From an uncultured Selenomonadales bacterium (GTDB lineage Bacteria; Bacillota; Negativicutes; Acidaminococcales; Acidaminococcaceae): DNA of 64,000 nt. The notes beneath the pieces are model-generated. The model was not told the DNA's origin. It saw nothing but the letters and a program-made list of their open reading frames with translations, and did no database searches. The translations under genes and the position numbers were made by a program. This document shows positions 7,799 to 16,456 of the stretch, piece after piece. The first letter of the stretch is position 1, and the number at the start of each line of letters is the position of its first letter. Location: the NCBI GenBank assembly GCA_900316935.1, contig ONEW01000002.1, forward strand, positions 1 through 64,000, written 5' to 3'.

Positions 7799-8419
7799 TC
7801 AGCGGACACGCCGGCCGGAGAGTGGCTGGAGCGGCGCATTTTCCAGGTATCGGCCGGCAAGGTGCTGCATGGCCGGGACAATCTTCCCCGCCAGAATCGC
7901 GGCGCCGCAGGCCAGCAGGATGCCGCCCGCCACGTCACTGGGATAATGGACGCCCAGATAAAGGCGGGAAAACGACGCCATAACTGCCAGCACCAGAGCC
8001 GGTATACCAAAACGCCGTGGCAGGAAACGGTACAGCACCAGGGCGATGGCGAAGGCCGCTGCCGTATGGCCGGACGGGAAAGAGGACCCGCCTGCATGCA
8101 CGACCGGAATCAGGTCGTAAAAGGCCTCGTACGGGCGGGGACGCAGAATCAGGTGTTTCAGGATTTCCTTGCCGGCCAGGGCCAGCAGAAGGGCTGTGCC
8201 GGCATACAGGGCGGCCTGCCGGCCCTGCTTCCTGTTCCGCAGGATCAGCCAGGCGGCCAGGAAAGCGAACACCCAGAACACACCGTTGGTAACGACGTTC
8301 CAGAAGATATCGCCGCCAGGTGTACGCAGGTTCTCCTGTATCCATAACAGGACGGAATAATCCCCTTCCGTAAGTTCCGTTGCAAAATACATAGCCGCTG
8401 CATTCATTGCTGAAATCAT
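7799..8419 (-). CDS. PAP2-family membrane phosphatase (206 aa)
   Basis: All three PAP2 signatures are present: KHLILRPRP (KxxxxxxRP), FPSGHTAA and SRLYLGVHYPSD. Five to six hydrophobic segments alternate around them. Members are extracytoplasmic-face lipid phosphatases, typically undecaprenyl-diphosphatase (BcrC-like) or phosphatidylglycerophosphatase B-like, and the sequence alone does not decide between them. The context (ArnT/GT2 pair, phosphoglycerol transferase) favours recycling of a lipid carrier. AAGGAG lies 11 nt before the ATG at 8419, and a GTG at 8428 is too close to it. Its upstream region carries TTAAAC-type repeats like those before the two-component system. Confidence 0.88.
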   Translation of the reverse strand: MISAMNAAAMYFATELTEGDYSVLLWIQENLRTPGGDIFWNVVTNGVFWVFAFLAAWLILRNRKQGRQAALYAGTALLLALAGKEILKHLILRPRPYEAFYDLIPVVHAGGSSFPSGHTAAAFAIALVLYRFLPRRFGIPALVLAVMASFSRLYLGVHYPSDVAGGILLACGAAILAGKIVPAMQHLAGRYLENAPLQPLSGRRVR

Positions 8420-8500
8420 GATGGTCACCGCTCCTTTGTTTGCTGCCTTTACAATAACAGGCAGGTTTAAGGAATGTGTAACCGGAGTCTTGCGGCGGAA

Positions 8501-8527
8501 TTAAGAAATTTTAAATAATGTTTAAAC
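8501..8527. promoter_or_regulatory. TTAAAN tandem repeats upstream of the PAP2 gene
   Basis: TTAAGA (8501), TTAAAT (8511) and TTAAAC (8522) are spaced 10 and 11 bp, and the 10-mer GTTTAAACAG here (8520-8529) is identical to 5344-5353. The array overlaps the stop codon of the upstream sfsA-like gene and lies about 80-110 bp before the PAP2 start. It looks like a second, weaker copy of the candidate regulator box between the LTA-synthase-like gene and the histidine kinase. Confidence 0.45.
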
Positions 8528-9670
8528 AGGCAGAATGCCATCGAGGCGGTTCATGCGGAAATCCTCGACAACCGCCATAAACCGCGGGGTATGGACCGGA
8601 TTTTCGTGGAAGCCGAATAAATGGGACGGGCAATGGCAGTCCGTAGCGCCGAACTCATCCACGCGCCAATCCGCAATGCGGTCCACGGCCGCTGCCAGGT
8701 CGTGTTCCAGGTCGTCCGCCGTACGGATGGGGATCAGGGCCGTGACGGATGCTTTGTCCCGCAGGTAGTCGATATGCCAGTGCATCTGCTTGCGGAGCCG
8801 GCTGTGCCGGGCCAGGCGCGCTGCCAGGCCGCGCCGCGCGGAACCGACATAGACATAGAAACCTGCCGGATACTGCCGCAGCCCCAGGGCCCCTGTATCG
8901 ATTTCCCTATCCTGTGCCAGCTGAAGGACGGCCATGTAGTCGCCGCGGTTCTGATTCTCCCTGGCCAGGATTCCGGCCGGGTATTGCAGCAGACGCACCG
9001 GCTCCGGAACCGTAAAGGTGTTGTCCCAGCGCAGGGCCAGGGCCTTCCAGTCCAGTTTGGGGGCGACCTTGTAAAAAGCCTCTGCGAAGGCAGGGTCTGT
9101 ATGATAATCCGGTAAAAACCAGCGGGCGCGGTCCCAGTGGACGAGGAACAGGACGCCTGTACGGATGCCCTGATCCGCCATGGCGGCCAGTTCCAGAATA
9201 TGTTTCCGGCCCCGTTCCGTCACAGCATCGGGAAACATGGCGCCACTTCTGCTGAACAAGGTGCAGGACTTCACTTCCACATAGAAATGGTCCTCCCCTT
9301 TTTGCAGCAGCAGGTCGAAGCGGCTGTCCCCTACTGTCACTTCGCGCCGCGCCAGATGCCAGCCTTCCCAGCCCGGAATCTGCTGCGTGTCGGCCAGCCA
9401 GGCCGCCACATCGTTGTTATACTGCGTGTCGAGCAGGATGGGGACACCGTCCCGTTCGATACCGGCCACCTCGTACGGCGTCTTGCGCCCCGGCCGTGCC
9501 GCTTTCCGGACGTACAGGACCGCATGGGGAAACAGGAGTTCCCACATGCGGCCCGGGTTCGGCATATGGCACGTGACGATGGAACCCGCATCCAACCGGA
9601 CAATAGCGATGAAGCGGTTCGGGCGGCTGACGAAGGTGCCCCTGTACAAGTCTTGTGCTATGCGTAACAT
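8522..9670 (-). CDS. sfsA: SfsA nuclease-like domain fused to a DUF123 (GIY-YIG-like) domain (382 aa)
   Basis: Residues 1 to about 230 are SfsA-like: RPNRFIAIVRL, HMPNPGRMWELL, then the PD-(D/E)XK-type core FYVEVKSCTLF and MFPDAVTERGRKHILEL. Residues about 240-355 match DUF123: GDYMAVLQL, YPAGFYVYVGSA, HWHIDYLR and a Cys/His stretch DCHCPSHLFGF. SfsA proteins bind DNA and have a nuclease-like fold with uncertain function; DUF123 resembles GIY-YIG endonucleases. SfsA alone is about 230 aa, so this is a two-domain fusion. It follows the GT2 gene by 3 bp, and its stop overlaps the repeats upstream of the PAP2 gene. Confidence 0.85.
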   Translation of the reverse strand: MLRIAQDLYRGTFVSRPNRFIAIVRLDAGSIVTCHMPNPGRMWELLFPHAVLYVRKAARPGRKTPYEVAGIERDGVPILLDTQYNNDVAAWLADTQQIPGWEGWHLARREVTVGDSRFDLLLQKGEDHFYVEVKSCTLFSRSGAMFPDAVTERGRKHILELAAMADQGIRTGVLFLVHWDRARWFLPDYHTDPAFAEAFYKVAPKLDWKALALRWDNTFTVPEPVRLLQYPAGILARENQNRGDYMAVLQLAQDREIDTGALGLRQYPAGFYVYVGSARRGLAARLARHSRLRKQMHWHIDYLRDKASVTALIPIRTADDLEHDLAAAVDRIADWRVDEFGATDCHCPSHLFGFHENPVHTPRFMAVVEDFRMNRLDGILPV

Positions 9671-9673
9671 TCT

Positions 9674-11203
9674 TTAAGTATCCTGCTTTCTTTCTGCAGC
9701 TTCCGGAGTGTCGGGCGGAACGGCACGCTCCGTCCCGTCCTTTGCTTCCGGCGAGTCCGCTGCCTGGGGCTTCAAGGCCGAAGGAAACGGCCGGCGCTCG
9801 TGCCCCGGGTTCCGTCCGCGCCCGTTCTTCAGTTTTTCCTTCCGCAGACGCAGATAGGCAATACGCGGTCCGTACGGAACCGCCTCTTCCGCCGGCGTCC
9901 CCATTTCCGGACAGGCGGCCGCGTTGTCTGCCCCGGCCGGCTCCACCGGCGCGGAGGCGGAGGTTACAAAATCCGATTTGAGCGGCATCTTTTCCGTTTT
10001 GAGGATTTCGGGAACAGGAATGTCTTCCGTTTCCTTTCCATCGGCCGCGGCAGGGACCCTCTTCCGGACCGGCCGTACCGGTTTGGCCGGTTTAGTTGGT
10101 TTGGCCGGTTTGATTGGTTTGGAAGAAGGGGTCTGCTTCATCTTTTCCCGCTGGGCCTTGTCCAGCACGACAACGGGACTTTCGTTCGGTTTACGGGATT
10201 TCTGCCCGGTCTGTTCCCGGCGTTCCCGGCGGCCACGGCCGCCTTCCACATTGCTGTCAATGAATTCCTGGATGAGGAAGCGCGGACGGTGTTTCACCTC
10301 AAGATAGATTTTCCCGATGTATTCCCCGACGATGCCGATGGAAAACAGGATCAGGCCGCCCAGGAACCAGAGGGAGACGATGAGGCTCGTCCAGCCGGCA
10401 ATGGTGGCCCCCTTGAAGTGCTCCACCAGGGACCAGATGAGGACGCAGCCTGTCACGACGGAAATGCCGAGGCCCAGCTTGAGGATATAGCCGATGGGAT
10501 TGTTCGTCAGCGACGTGATACCCTGCCAGGCGAGGGCAATCATCTTTTTCAGGGGATATTTGCTTTCGCCGGCCAGACGCTCCTTCCGTTCGTAGTACAC
10601 GCAGTCATGGTTCAGGCCGATCATGGGGATCATGCCGCGCAGGAAGAGGTTGACTTCCTTGAAGTCCGAAAATGCCTCCAGCGCCCGCCGGTCCATGAGG
10701 CGGAAATCGGCGTGGTTGTAAATGAGGTCTGCCCCCATGAACCGCATGAACTTATAGAAACACTGGGCCGTAAAGCGTTTGAAGAAGGTGTCGCTTTCCC
10801 GGCTCCTGCGGACACCGTAAACGATGTCGCAGCCGCCCAGGTATTTGTCGACCATGGTGTCGATGGCATCGATATCGTCCTGCAGGTCCGCGTCCATGCT
10901 GATGGCGATATCGCAAAGATTCCGGATGGTCAAAAGGCCGGCGGTCACGGCATTCTGATGCCCTTTGTTGTGGGCCAGGCAGATACCGGAAAAGATGCCG
11001 TCCTTATGGCACAGCTCCTGAATCAGGGCCCAGGTCTTATCCTTGCTGCCGTCATTGACGAAACAGATTTTGCTGCGGCGGCTGATTTTGCGGCGCCCCA
11101 TCAGGTCCTGGAGCTTGTCCTTCAGCTTTTCCGCAGAATCCATCAGGACTTCCTGCTCGTTATAGCAGGGAATCACCATATACAGAATCGGTTGTTCATT
11201 CAT
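9674..11203 (-). CDS. GT2 polyprenyl-phosphate glycosyltransferase with a long basic C-terminal tail (509 aa)
   Basis: Residues about 1-310 form an ArnC/GtrB/DPM1-type enzyme: VIPCYNEQEV, FVNDGSKDKT and the metal site DADLQDD, then two membrane helices (about 230-295) ending HRPRFLIQEFID. Such enzymes make undecaprenyl-phosphate sugar from an NDP-sugar at the inner membrane face. Family members usually end near residue 320. Here about 190 further residues are low-complexity and rich in Lys, Pro, Arg and Ala, including Lys-Pro repeats. AAAGGA precedes the ATG at 11203 by 7 nt, so the longer frame to 11239 is not used. The partner is the ArnT-like gene immediately upstream. Confidence 0.87.
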   Translation of the reverse strand: MNEQPILYMVIPCYNEQEVLMDSAEKLKDKLQDLMGRRKISRRSKICFVNDGSKDKTWALIQELCHKDGIFSGICLAHNKGHQNAVTAGLLTIRNLCDIAISMDADLQDDIDAIDTMVDKYLGGCDIVYGVRRSRESDTFFKRFTAQCFYKFMRFMGADLIYNHADFRLMDRRALEAFSDFKEVNLFLRGMIPMIGLNHDCVYYERKERLAGESKYPLKKMIALAWQGITSLTNNPIGYILKLGLGISVVTGCVLIWSLVEHFKGATIAGWTSLIVSLWFLGGLILFSIGIVGEYIGKIYLEVKHRPRFLIQEFIDSNVEGGRGRRERREQTGQKSRKPNESPVVVLDKAQREKMKQTPSSKPIKPAKPTKPAKPVRPVRKRVPAAADGKETEDIPVPEILKTEKMPLKSDFVTSASAPVEPAGADNAAACPEMGTPAEEAVPYGPRIAYLRLRKEKLKNGRGRNPGHERRPFPSALKPQAADSPEAKDGTERAVPPDTPEAAERKQDT

Positions 11204-11244
11204 AAAAATATCCTTTAAAAGTGTCTGTATCCGAATCAAGGTTG

Positions 11245-12804
11245 TCAGGGTTCGCTGGCAAACAGGCAGATGCCGTCCTGCTCCTTGACGAGCCGCCAGT
11301 TTTCGCCGCCCATGAGGTCCTTCTGCTTGCGGTACATGTACTGCCGCATCAGGATGTATTTGGGCCGGCCGTCGGCTTTCAGTTTCGCGAGGGTCTCCTC
11401 GTTGTTCGTATCGGCTTCCAGTCCGGGAATATCCGTGTAGAGCATGAAGCCGGGCCGCAGCTGCTTATCGATGTAGAGCACGCGCTGCGGTTCCGCAGCC
11501 AGCGTCTGATACTGCAGAGCCATGGACTTGACGCTGAACCGGTCCTGCGCCAGGGGCATGAGTACCACGAAGGCCATGACCATGGTGAAGAGGCCCGTCG
11601 CCACATGCAGCCAGGCTCCCGCCTCCCCCTTCTTCCGGAAGAGGAGGACGAAGAAGACGGCGAGGCCCAGGACGATGGTAGCGATGCCGAGGACCATCCC
11701 TCCGGAAGCCAGTTCCGGCATGGACTTGCCCCCGGCTATCCACCCGGCCCCCAGGAGCAGGAACAGGATCAGGCTGCCGATGGCCCACGATTTAAAGGTT
11801 CCGTGCGCAAGTCCGAGCATGCGGTCGATGTTCCAGCCGATAAGGCCGGCCAGGGCCGGCGACAAGACGAGCATGTAGGAAACCTGCTTCGTCTTCGCCA
11901 CGCTGAAGAAGAGGAAGACGAAGGCGGCCCATACTTCGAGGAAGAGGAGCACATTCCGCTTGTCCCCGGCTTTCACGATGCCGTTCTTGATGGATTGGAT
12001 CAAAAGTCCTGTCCAGGGGAACATGCCGAGGAGGATGACCGGCAGATAGAACCACCAGTGCATACGCGACGGATGGAGCGGCTTTGCGAACCGCTGCATG
12101 TTATGGAACCCGAGGAAATCCTGGATGAACTGCCAGCCATGGTTCTGGTACATGTAGATGTACCAGGGGGAACCGATGAGGGCCGTCAGAATCAGGCCGG
12201 GAATGACGTGCATGCGGAGCATTTCCTTCAGGTTGCGTGTCAGCAGCAGATAGCAGAAGATGATGCCGCCGGGAAAGACGACCCCGATGGGTCCCTTCGT
12301 CATGACGGCCAATCCGCAGCACACATACATGAGCCAGTATTTCCGGTGTAAAAAGCAGAGCAGCGAGGCAGTCAGGAAGAACAACAGCGTCGAATCGGTG
12401 ACGGATGCCTTCCCCATGTACATGAGCATGACCGACGTACCCATGACCATGGCGGACCAGAAGGCGGCTCGCGCATTCAGGAGCCGCTTGAACGAACCGT
12501 AGGTCAGAAGGACGCTGAACACGGCCATAAGGGAAGCCGGAATCCGCGCCGCGAATTCGGAAAAGCCGCCGCAGATTTTCAGGGAAGCCACGACAAGCCA
12601 GTAGAAGATCGGCGGTTTGTCATACCAGAACTCATTGTAGATACGGGGCGACAGATAGTCGTGGAACCGGATCATCTCTTTCGCTGTTTCAGCATAGACC
12701 GGTTCATCGGGATCGAGCATGGCCACGCCGCCGATACCGCAGAGGATGTTGAAGGCGACGATGGCGGCCAGGAGCCAGAAGGCTTTACGCGATGTATAGT
12801 CCAA
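11245..12804 (-). CDS. ArnT-like GT39-family membrane glycosyltransferase (519 aa)
   Basis: A polytopic membrane protein (about 10-12 hydrophobic segments) with a short periplasmic C-terminal domain. The N-terminal loop LDPDEPVYAETAKEM carries the acidic motif of GT-C enzymes, followed by YDKPPIFYW, the signature of ArnT/PMT_2 proteins. These transfer a sugar from undecaprenyl phosphate to lipid A or another periplasmic acceptor. The donor is probably made by the GT2 enzyme encoded 41 bp downstream. The start is TTG at 12804, with AAAGGA 7 nt upstream. The true sugar and acceptor cannot be read from sequence, and aminoarabinose genes are absent here. Confidence 0.85.
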   Translation of the reverse strand: MDYTSRKAFWLLAAIVAFNILCGIGGVAMLDPDEPVYAETAKEMIRFHDYLSPRIYNEFWYDKPPIFYWLVVASLKICGGFSEFAARIPASLMAVFSVLLTYGSFKRLLNARAAFWSAMVMGTSVMLMYMGKASVTDSTLLFFLTASLLCFLHRKYWLMYVCCGLAVMTKGPIGVVFPGGIIFCYLLLTRNLKEMLRMHVIPGLILTALIGSPWYIYMYQNHGWQFIQDFLGFHNMQRFAKPLHPSRMHWWFYLPVILLGMFPWTGLLIQSIKNGIVKAGDKRNVLLFLEVWAAFVFLFFSVAKTKQVSYMLVLSPALAGLIGWNIDRMLGLAHGTFKSWAIGSLILFLLLGAGWIAGGKSMPELASGGMVLGIATIVLGLAVFFVLLFRKKGEAGAWLHVATGLFTMVMAFVVLMPLAQDRFSVKSMALQYQTLAAEPQRVLYIDKQLRPGFMLYTDIPGLEADTNNEETLAKLKADGRPKYILMRQYMYRKQKDLMGGENWRLVKEQDGICLFASEP

Positions 12805-12860
12805 CTTGATGTCCTTTCTGCGTGCCGGTCAGGCAGCGGTTGAAATGTACGTTCGGTTCG

Positions 12861-13466
12861 TTAAAAGCCCAGGTCTTCGTCAATCAGGAGGACTTCCATC
12901 TCCATATGGTTCATCTTTTTCCAGTAAATGGTCTGGGCACTGCAGATGCGGTCGGGACTCATGCAGTTGTAGCAGTGGTCCATGCGGATGGCGCAGGGCG
13001 TGCGGTAATGATGCCGCCCGGCATTTTTCGGTGCCGCCACATTGCGGGCGCGCCAGCAGGCGTCATCCAGCGTGGGAACGACCTTGTTCCGGCCGACGAC
13101 GAAATAGACCTTCTCGTGGCCGAACAGCGACCCGGCCACGCGGTTGCCCGTACCGTCGATGTTCACCATCTCGCCGGTTTCCGCCAGGCCATTCACGGAT
13201 GTCAGGAAGATGTCCGTCACCAGGCATTTGCGCGCCGTCGCATAGAAATCATCCCCCGCGCGCGGATGCTTCGGATCGCAGACTTCGTTGTGCTTTGACA
13301 GGCGGTCGAAGAGCCCCATGGCAATCATGGATTCCGAATCGCCGAAGCCGACGGTCCTGCCGTCAATCTGTCCGTCCAGCCAGTCCGCCGCTTCTGCCGC
13401 CGAAGCAAAACAGTGTACCGTATACCTTTTTTGCTCCAGCGCCTTTTTAACCTTCGTGAAATCCAT
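12861..13466 (-). CDS. LUD-domain (YkgG/LutC-type) protein (201 aa)
   Basis: A single LUD domain (formerly DUF162) spanning the whole protein: VGFGDSESM near the N-terminus, FLTSVNGLAETGEMVNIDGT and NRVAGSLFGHEKVYFVVGRNK in the core. The C-terminal part has a Cys cluster HCYNCMSPDRIC (C-x2-C-x6-C). LutB and LutC, which act in lactate oxidation, contain this domain, but no lutA or lutB lies nearby, so a role in lactate use is not supported. Single LUD genes of this length occur widely in anaerobic Firmicutes with unknown function. GGAGG lies 9 nt before the ATG at 13466. It precedes the ArnT-like gene by 56 bp. Confidence 0.82.
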   Translation of the reverse strand: MDFTKVKKALEQKRYTVHCFASAAEAADWLDGQIDGRTVGFGDSESMIAMGLFDRLSKHNEVCDPKHPRAGDDFYATARKCLVTDIFLTSVNGLAETGEMVNIDGTGNRVAGSLFGHEKVYFVVGRNKVVPTLDDACWRARNVAAPKNAGRHHYRTPCAIRMDHCYNCMSPDRICSAQTIYWKKMNHMEMEVLLIDEDLGF

Positions 13467-13549
13467 GGTCCCCACCCTCCTTCAGTATACCCCGCAAAGA
13501 TAAACTTTCCTTGAATTTATCAGGACGGCCGGAGCTGCCAGGACCCGTT

Positions 13550-13894
13550 TCAGATGTCCTTTTCCATGGCCAGCAGGGCGGCGCCGGCTGTGCAGGCCGG
13601 ACAGAAGCAGTATTTACCGCCGGCGGCCTTTACTTTCGCGGCCTGTGCCGAAAGGGCGGCCGCCTGTTCCGCGCCAAACAATTTACGGGCGTCTTCGGAA
13701 GCAAAGAACACGGAGACCTCGTCAATGGTCTGGACGTCTTCCTTCAATTCAGCCACCAGCGTGCGGCCTGCTTCCTTTTCCCGGTCCGTGCCGACGGCAG
13801 CCACGTACTTTTCCGCAGCATCCTTCAGTTCGGGGCAGATGCTCGGAGCCTGCACCAATTCCTTAACTTTTTCCAATACAGCGATTTTTGCCAT
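13550..13894 (-). CDS. Small helical protein with a C-terminal CxCPAC motif (114 aa)
   Basis: A mostly helical, Ala/Glu/Lys-rich protein ending in [13 protein letters not shown]. The Cys-x-Cys-Pro-x-Cys cluster could bind a metal or be redox-active. It resembles a family of small anaerobe proteins often labelled molecular chaperone Hsp90 in annotations. It lacks the Hsp90 ATPase fold, so that label looks wrong. AGGAG lies 8 nt before the ATG at 13894; a GTG at 13903 is too close. It stands alone between the tRNA and the LUD gene. Function unknown. Confidence 0.7.
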   Translation of the reverse strand: MAKIAVLEKVKELVQAPSICPELKDAAEKYVAAVGTDREKEAGRTLVAELKEDVQTIDEVSVFFASEDARKLFGAEQAAALSAQAAKVKAAGGKYCFCPACTAGAALLAMEKDI

Positions 13895-13914
13895 GAGGGA
13901 CACTCCTTTCTTTT

Positions 13915-13962
13915 TAAAAATGCCCGGCCTGCGCCTTCCGGAAAATGGAATGCAGACCGGGC
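13915..13962 (-). terminator. Terminator of the tRNA gene
   Basis: TGCCCGGTCTGC and GCAGGCCGGGCA form a 12-bp stem with one mismatch (13951-13962 with 13921-13932). On the minus strand it is followed by TTTTT, 18 nt after the tRNA 3' end. It also lies just before the small CxCPAC gene. Confidence 0.75.
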
Positions 13963-13979
13963 AATGTCCTTGCAGAAAA

Positions 13980-14054
13980 TGGTGGGCCTACAAGGATTCG
14001 AACCTTGGACCAATCGGTTATGAGCCGACGGCTCTACCGCTGAGCTATAGGCCC
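13980..14054 (-). tRNA. tRNA with CAT anticodon, probably elongator tRNA-Met
   Basis: A complete cloverleaf reads on the minus strand: acceptor GGGCCTA pairs with TAGGCCC, the D arm is GCTC/GAGC, the anticodon loop CTCATAA gives CAT, the T loop is TTCGAAT and 3' CCA is encoded (13980-13982). The 7-bp acceptor and a small D loop fit elongator Met in clostridia-like genomes. A CAT tRNA modified by TilS to read AUA (tRNA-Ile2) is the alternative; initiator features are absent. It has its own promoter and terminator. Confidence 0.9.
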
Positions 14055-14066
14055 ATGACAAGGTAT

Positions 14067-14096
14067 ATTATACATCAGGGATGCAGTCTTGTGCAA
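14067..14096 (-). promoter_or_regulatory. Promoter of the tRNA gene
   Basis: On the minus strand TTGCAC (14091-14096), an 18-bp spacer and TATAAT (14067-14072) lie 12 bp before the mature tRNA 5' end, and the -35 sits just after the rpoD stop codon. The tRNA can therefore be made independently of rpoD. Confidence 0.75.
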
Positions 14097-14098
14097 CA

Positions 14099-16456
14099 TC
14101 AGTCCATGACGAAATCCCGTAACTGGGCCGGCCGTTTGCTGCGCAGGCGGCGCAATGCCTTGGCCTCAATCTGGCGGATACGCTCACGGGTGACGCCGAA
14201 ATGCTGGCCTACCTCTTCCAGGGTACGCTGCCGTCCGTCCTTCAGTCCAAACCGCAGTTCCAAGACTTCCCGCTCCCGCGTGCTCAGCGTGTTCAGGACC
14301 TCGTTCAGCTTCTCCTTCAGCAGGGCGAAGGAGGCCGCATCAGCCGGGGCCGGCGCTTCATGGTCTTCAATGAAGTCGCCCAGATGGGAATCTTCTTCCT
14401 CACCGATAGGCGTTTCCATGGAAACCGGTTCCTGGGCGATCTTCAGGATTTCCCGTACCCGTTCCTCCGTTGTCTCCATCTGCTCCGCAATCTCCTTCGG
14501 AGTCGGTTCGCGTCCCAGCTCCTGCAGCAGCTGCCGGGAAATGCGGATCAGTTTGTTGATGGTTTCCACCATGTGGACCGGAATGCGGATTGTGCGGGCC
14601 TGATCCGCAATGGCACGGGTGATGGCCTGCCGAATCCACCAGGTTGCATAGGTACTGAACTTGAAACCTTTGTTGTAATCGAATTTTTCAACGGCCTTGA
14701 TAAGGCCCAGGTTGCCTTCCTGAATCAGGTCCAGGAAGAGCATGCCACGGCCCACATACCGTTTCGCAATACTGACGACCAGGCGCAGGTTGGCTTCGGA
14801 CAGACGCTGTTTGGCGTCCTCCCCGAGCAGTTTGTAACGGCCCAGCGTTTTCCTGAAGTCCTCCGTCAGGTCGGCCAATTTCTTTTCCCCGGCCTTGGAC
14901 GGCGACTTCCGCACCTTTTCCTGCAGCAGGTTCATCAGGATATGGATTTCATAGAGGCTCTTCGAGGTCGGTTCATTGGTGTCTTCGCGGTAGCGCACAG
15001 CGCTGAGCCAGTTTTCACAGGGGATTTTTTCCGACTCCATCAGGTTGTGGAGGCGTTCCCGTTCATTCTGGGTGAAGTACCGCGTCTTTTCCGCGAAAAT
15101 CTCCGGCGTGACCTCCTTGCCGTCATTATGCATCTGTTCCAGTGCTGCGATGGCCAACGGAATGGAGCGTTCGTCCGCCAGCCGTTTTTCTTCCGCCAGC
15201 AGGGTCTCAATCCGTTTGATGATCTTCTCCCGGGAAGATTTGGACGTCAGTTCCGTCACATCGGCGCTGACCTTCTTGTTGGCTTCGATGCGCAGGGCCT
15301 GTTTGCCCTTATCCATGCGCTTGGCGAGTTCGACTTCGTCCTCGCCCTGCAGCAGGCTCACACGGCCGATTTCCTTCAGATACATACGGACCGGGTCGTC
15401 AATGGCCACGGCCTCCGTGCCGGCACCGTCGGTCAGCGTCGCTGTTGCCGACAGTTCCGCATCCTCGTCGCCGTCGTCATTGGCAGGCAGGACATCGTCA
15501 TCCTCCTCGCTTTCGTCAGGAACGACGGTGTAGTTGCGTGAAGCCAGATAATCATACACAAAGTCAAGGGCGTCGTCGGACGTCACATTGGCCGGCAGGA
15601 TGTCATTGATTTCCCCATAGGAAATTTGTCCGCCGTTCTTGGAAGCACACAGTTCCAGATCGGCCAGCTTCTGGATCGGGAACCCTTCCGGCGCGTTGGC
15701 GAGCAACTCCTCGCTGAGGGTCACCTGCGAGGTTGCCTCCTTCGGTTCCGCCGTCTTTTTGGACGCCGCCTTCTTCACGGGTTTCTTTTTGACCGTCTTT
15801 TTAGTGGCTTTCGCGGTGGCCGCCGGTTCCGCCTTCGCAGCAGCCGGCTGCCTGGCCGGTTTTTCCGTTTTTCCGGGGTTCACCGGTCTCGCCTTTGGGG
15901 CGTCTTTGACTTCTTTGGGCTCTTTTTCGGCAGCGGGACCGGCCGTTCGGGCGGCCGGTGTCTTTGAGGCAGCAGTCCGCTTTTTGGGCGCAGCAGGCCG
16001 GGCCTCCGTTTTACGAGGCTCTGCCGCTTTCCTGTCTGTCGCCTTCTTCGTTGCGGAAGCCGTCTTCTTTTCCGCAACGCCGCCGGTCTTTTCCGGTTTT
16101 ACCTTGGCCGTTGTCCCTTTCACAGGACTTTTCTTCGCCGGTTCCGGTCTGGCGGATGCCTTTTTGGCGGGGGGTGCCGTTTTGGCAGGCTTTTCCGCCT
16201 GCACGGCCTTCCCGGTACTGGCTTTGGCCGGTTTTTCCGCCACTTTCGCAGTCCGGGACTGTTTTCCCTCTTCCGCGACGTTCTTCTTCACTTTCTTCGT
16301 CTCTTTTGCGGACGTCTTTTCCACGCCTGCGGCGTTGGGCTTTTTTGCGGTCCGGGAAGCGGATTCACTGGCTTTTTTTGCGGTCTTCTTCACTTTTTCT
16401 GCGTCAGCGGCTGCCATATTCTTTTTTTTGTTTGTTTCCTTCTTAGTCGTTGCCAT
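14099..16456 (-). CDS. rpoD: RNA polymerase primary sigma factor with a long Lys/Ala-rich N-terminal extension (785 aa)
   Basis: The vegetative sigma factor. From about residue 250 it has sigma 1.1 ([14 protein letters not shown]), region 1.2 ([12 protein letters not shown]), regions 2-3 ([37 protein letters not shown]) and region 4 ([13 protein letters not shown]) at the C-terminus. The first 245 or so residues are very unusual, being almost only Lys, Ala, Pro, Glu and Thr in imperfect repeats, like eukaryotic histone H1 tails or bacterial H1-like proteins. Firmicutes SigA is normally about 370 aa, so the protein is roughly twice that length. The start overlaps the end of dnaG by 14 bp (dnaG-rpoD operon). 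Confidence 0.97.
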   Translation of the reverse strand: MATTKKETNKKKNMAAADAEKVKKTAKKASESASRTAKKPNAAGVEKTSAKETKKVKKNVAEEGKQSRTAKVAEKPAKASTGKAVQAEKPAKTAPPAKKASARPEPAKKSPVKGTTAKVKPEKTGGVAEKKTASATKKATDRKAAEPRKTEARPAAPKKRTAASKTPAARTAGPAAEKEPKEVKDAPKARPVNPGKTEKPARQPAAAKAEPAATAKATKKTVKKKPVKKAASKKTAEPKEATSQVTLSEELLANAPEGFPIQKLADLELCASKNGGQISYGEINDILPANVTSDDALDFVYDYLASRNYTVVPDESEEDDDVLPANDDGDEDAELSATATLTDGAGTEAVAIDDPVRMYLKEIGRVSLLQGEDEVELAKRMDKGKQALRIEANKKVSADVTELTSKSSREKIIKRIETLLAEEKRLADERSIPLAIAALEQMHNDGKEVTPEIFAEKTRYFTQNERERLHNLMESEKIPCENWLSAVRYREDTNEPTSKSLYEIHILMNLLQEKVRKSPSKAGEKKLADLTEDFRKTLGRYKLLGEDAKQRLSEANLRLVVSIAKRYVGRGMLFLDLIQEGNLGLIKAVEKFDYNKGFKFSTYATWWIRQAITRAIADQARTIRIPVHMVETINKLIRISRQLLQELGREPTPKEIAEQMETTEERVREILKIAQEPVSMETPIGEEEDSHLGDFIEDHEAPAPADAASFALLKEKLNEVLNTLSTREREVLELRFGLKDGRQRTLEEVGQHFGVTRERIRQIEAKALRRLRSKRPAQLRDFVMD

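Noticed and set aside
12861-13466. Assignment of the LUD gene to lactate oxidation (lutC)
   Set aside because: No lutA or lutB is nearby and the C-terminal Cys cluster differs from LutC.
13550-13894. Annotation as Hsp90 chaperone
   Set aside because: At 114 residues, with no GHKL ATPase motifs, the protein cannot be Hsp90.
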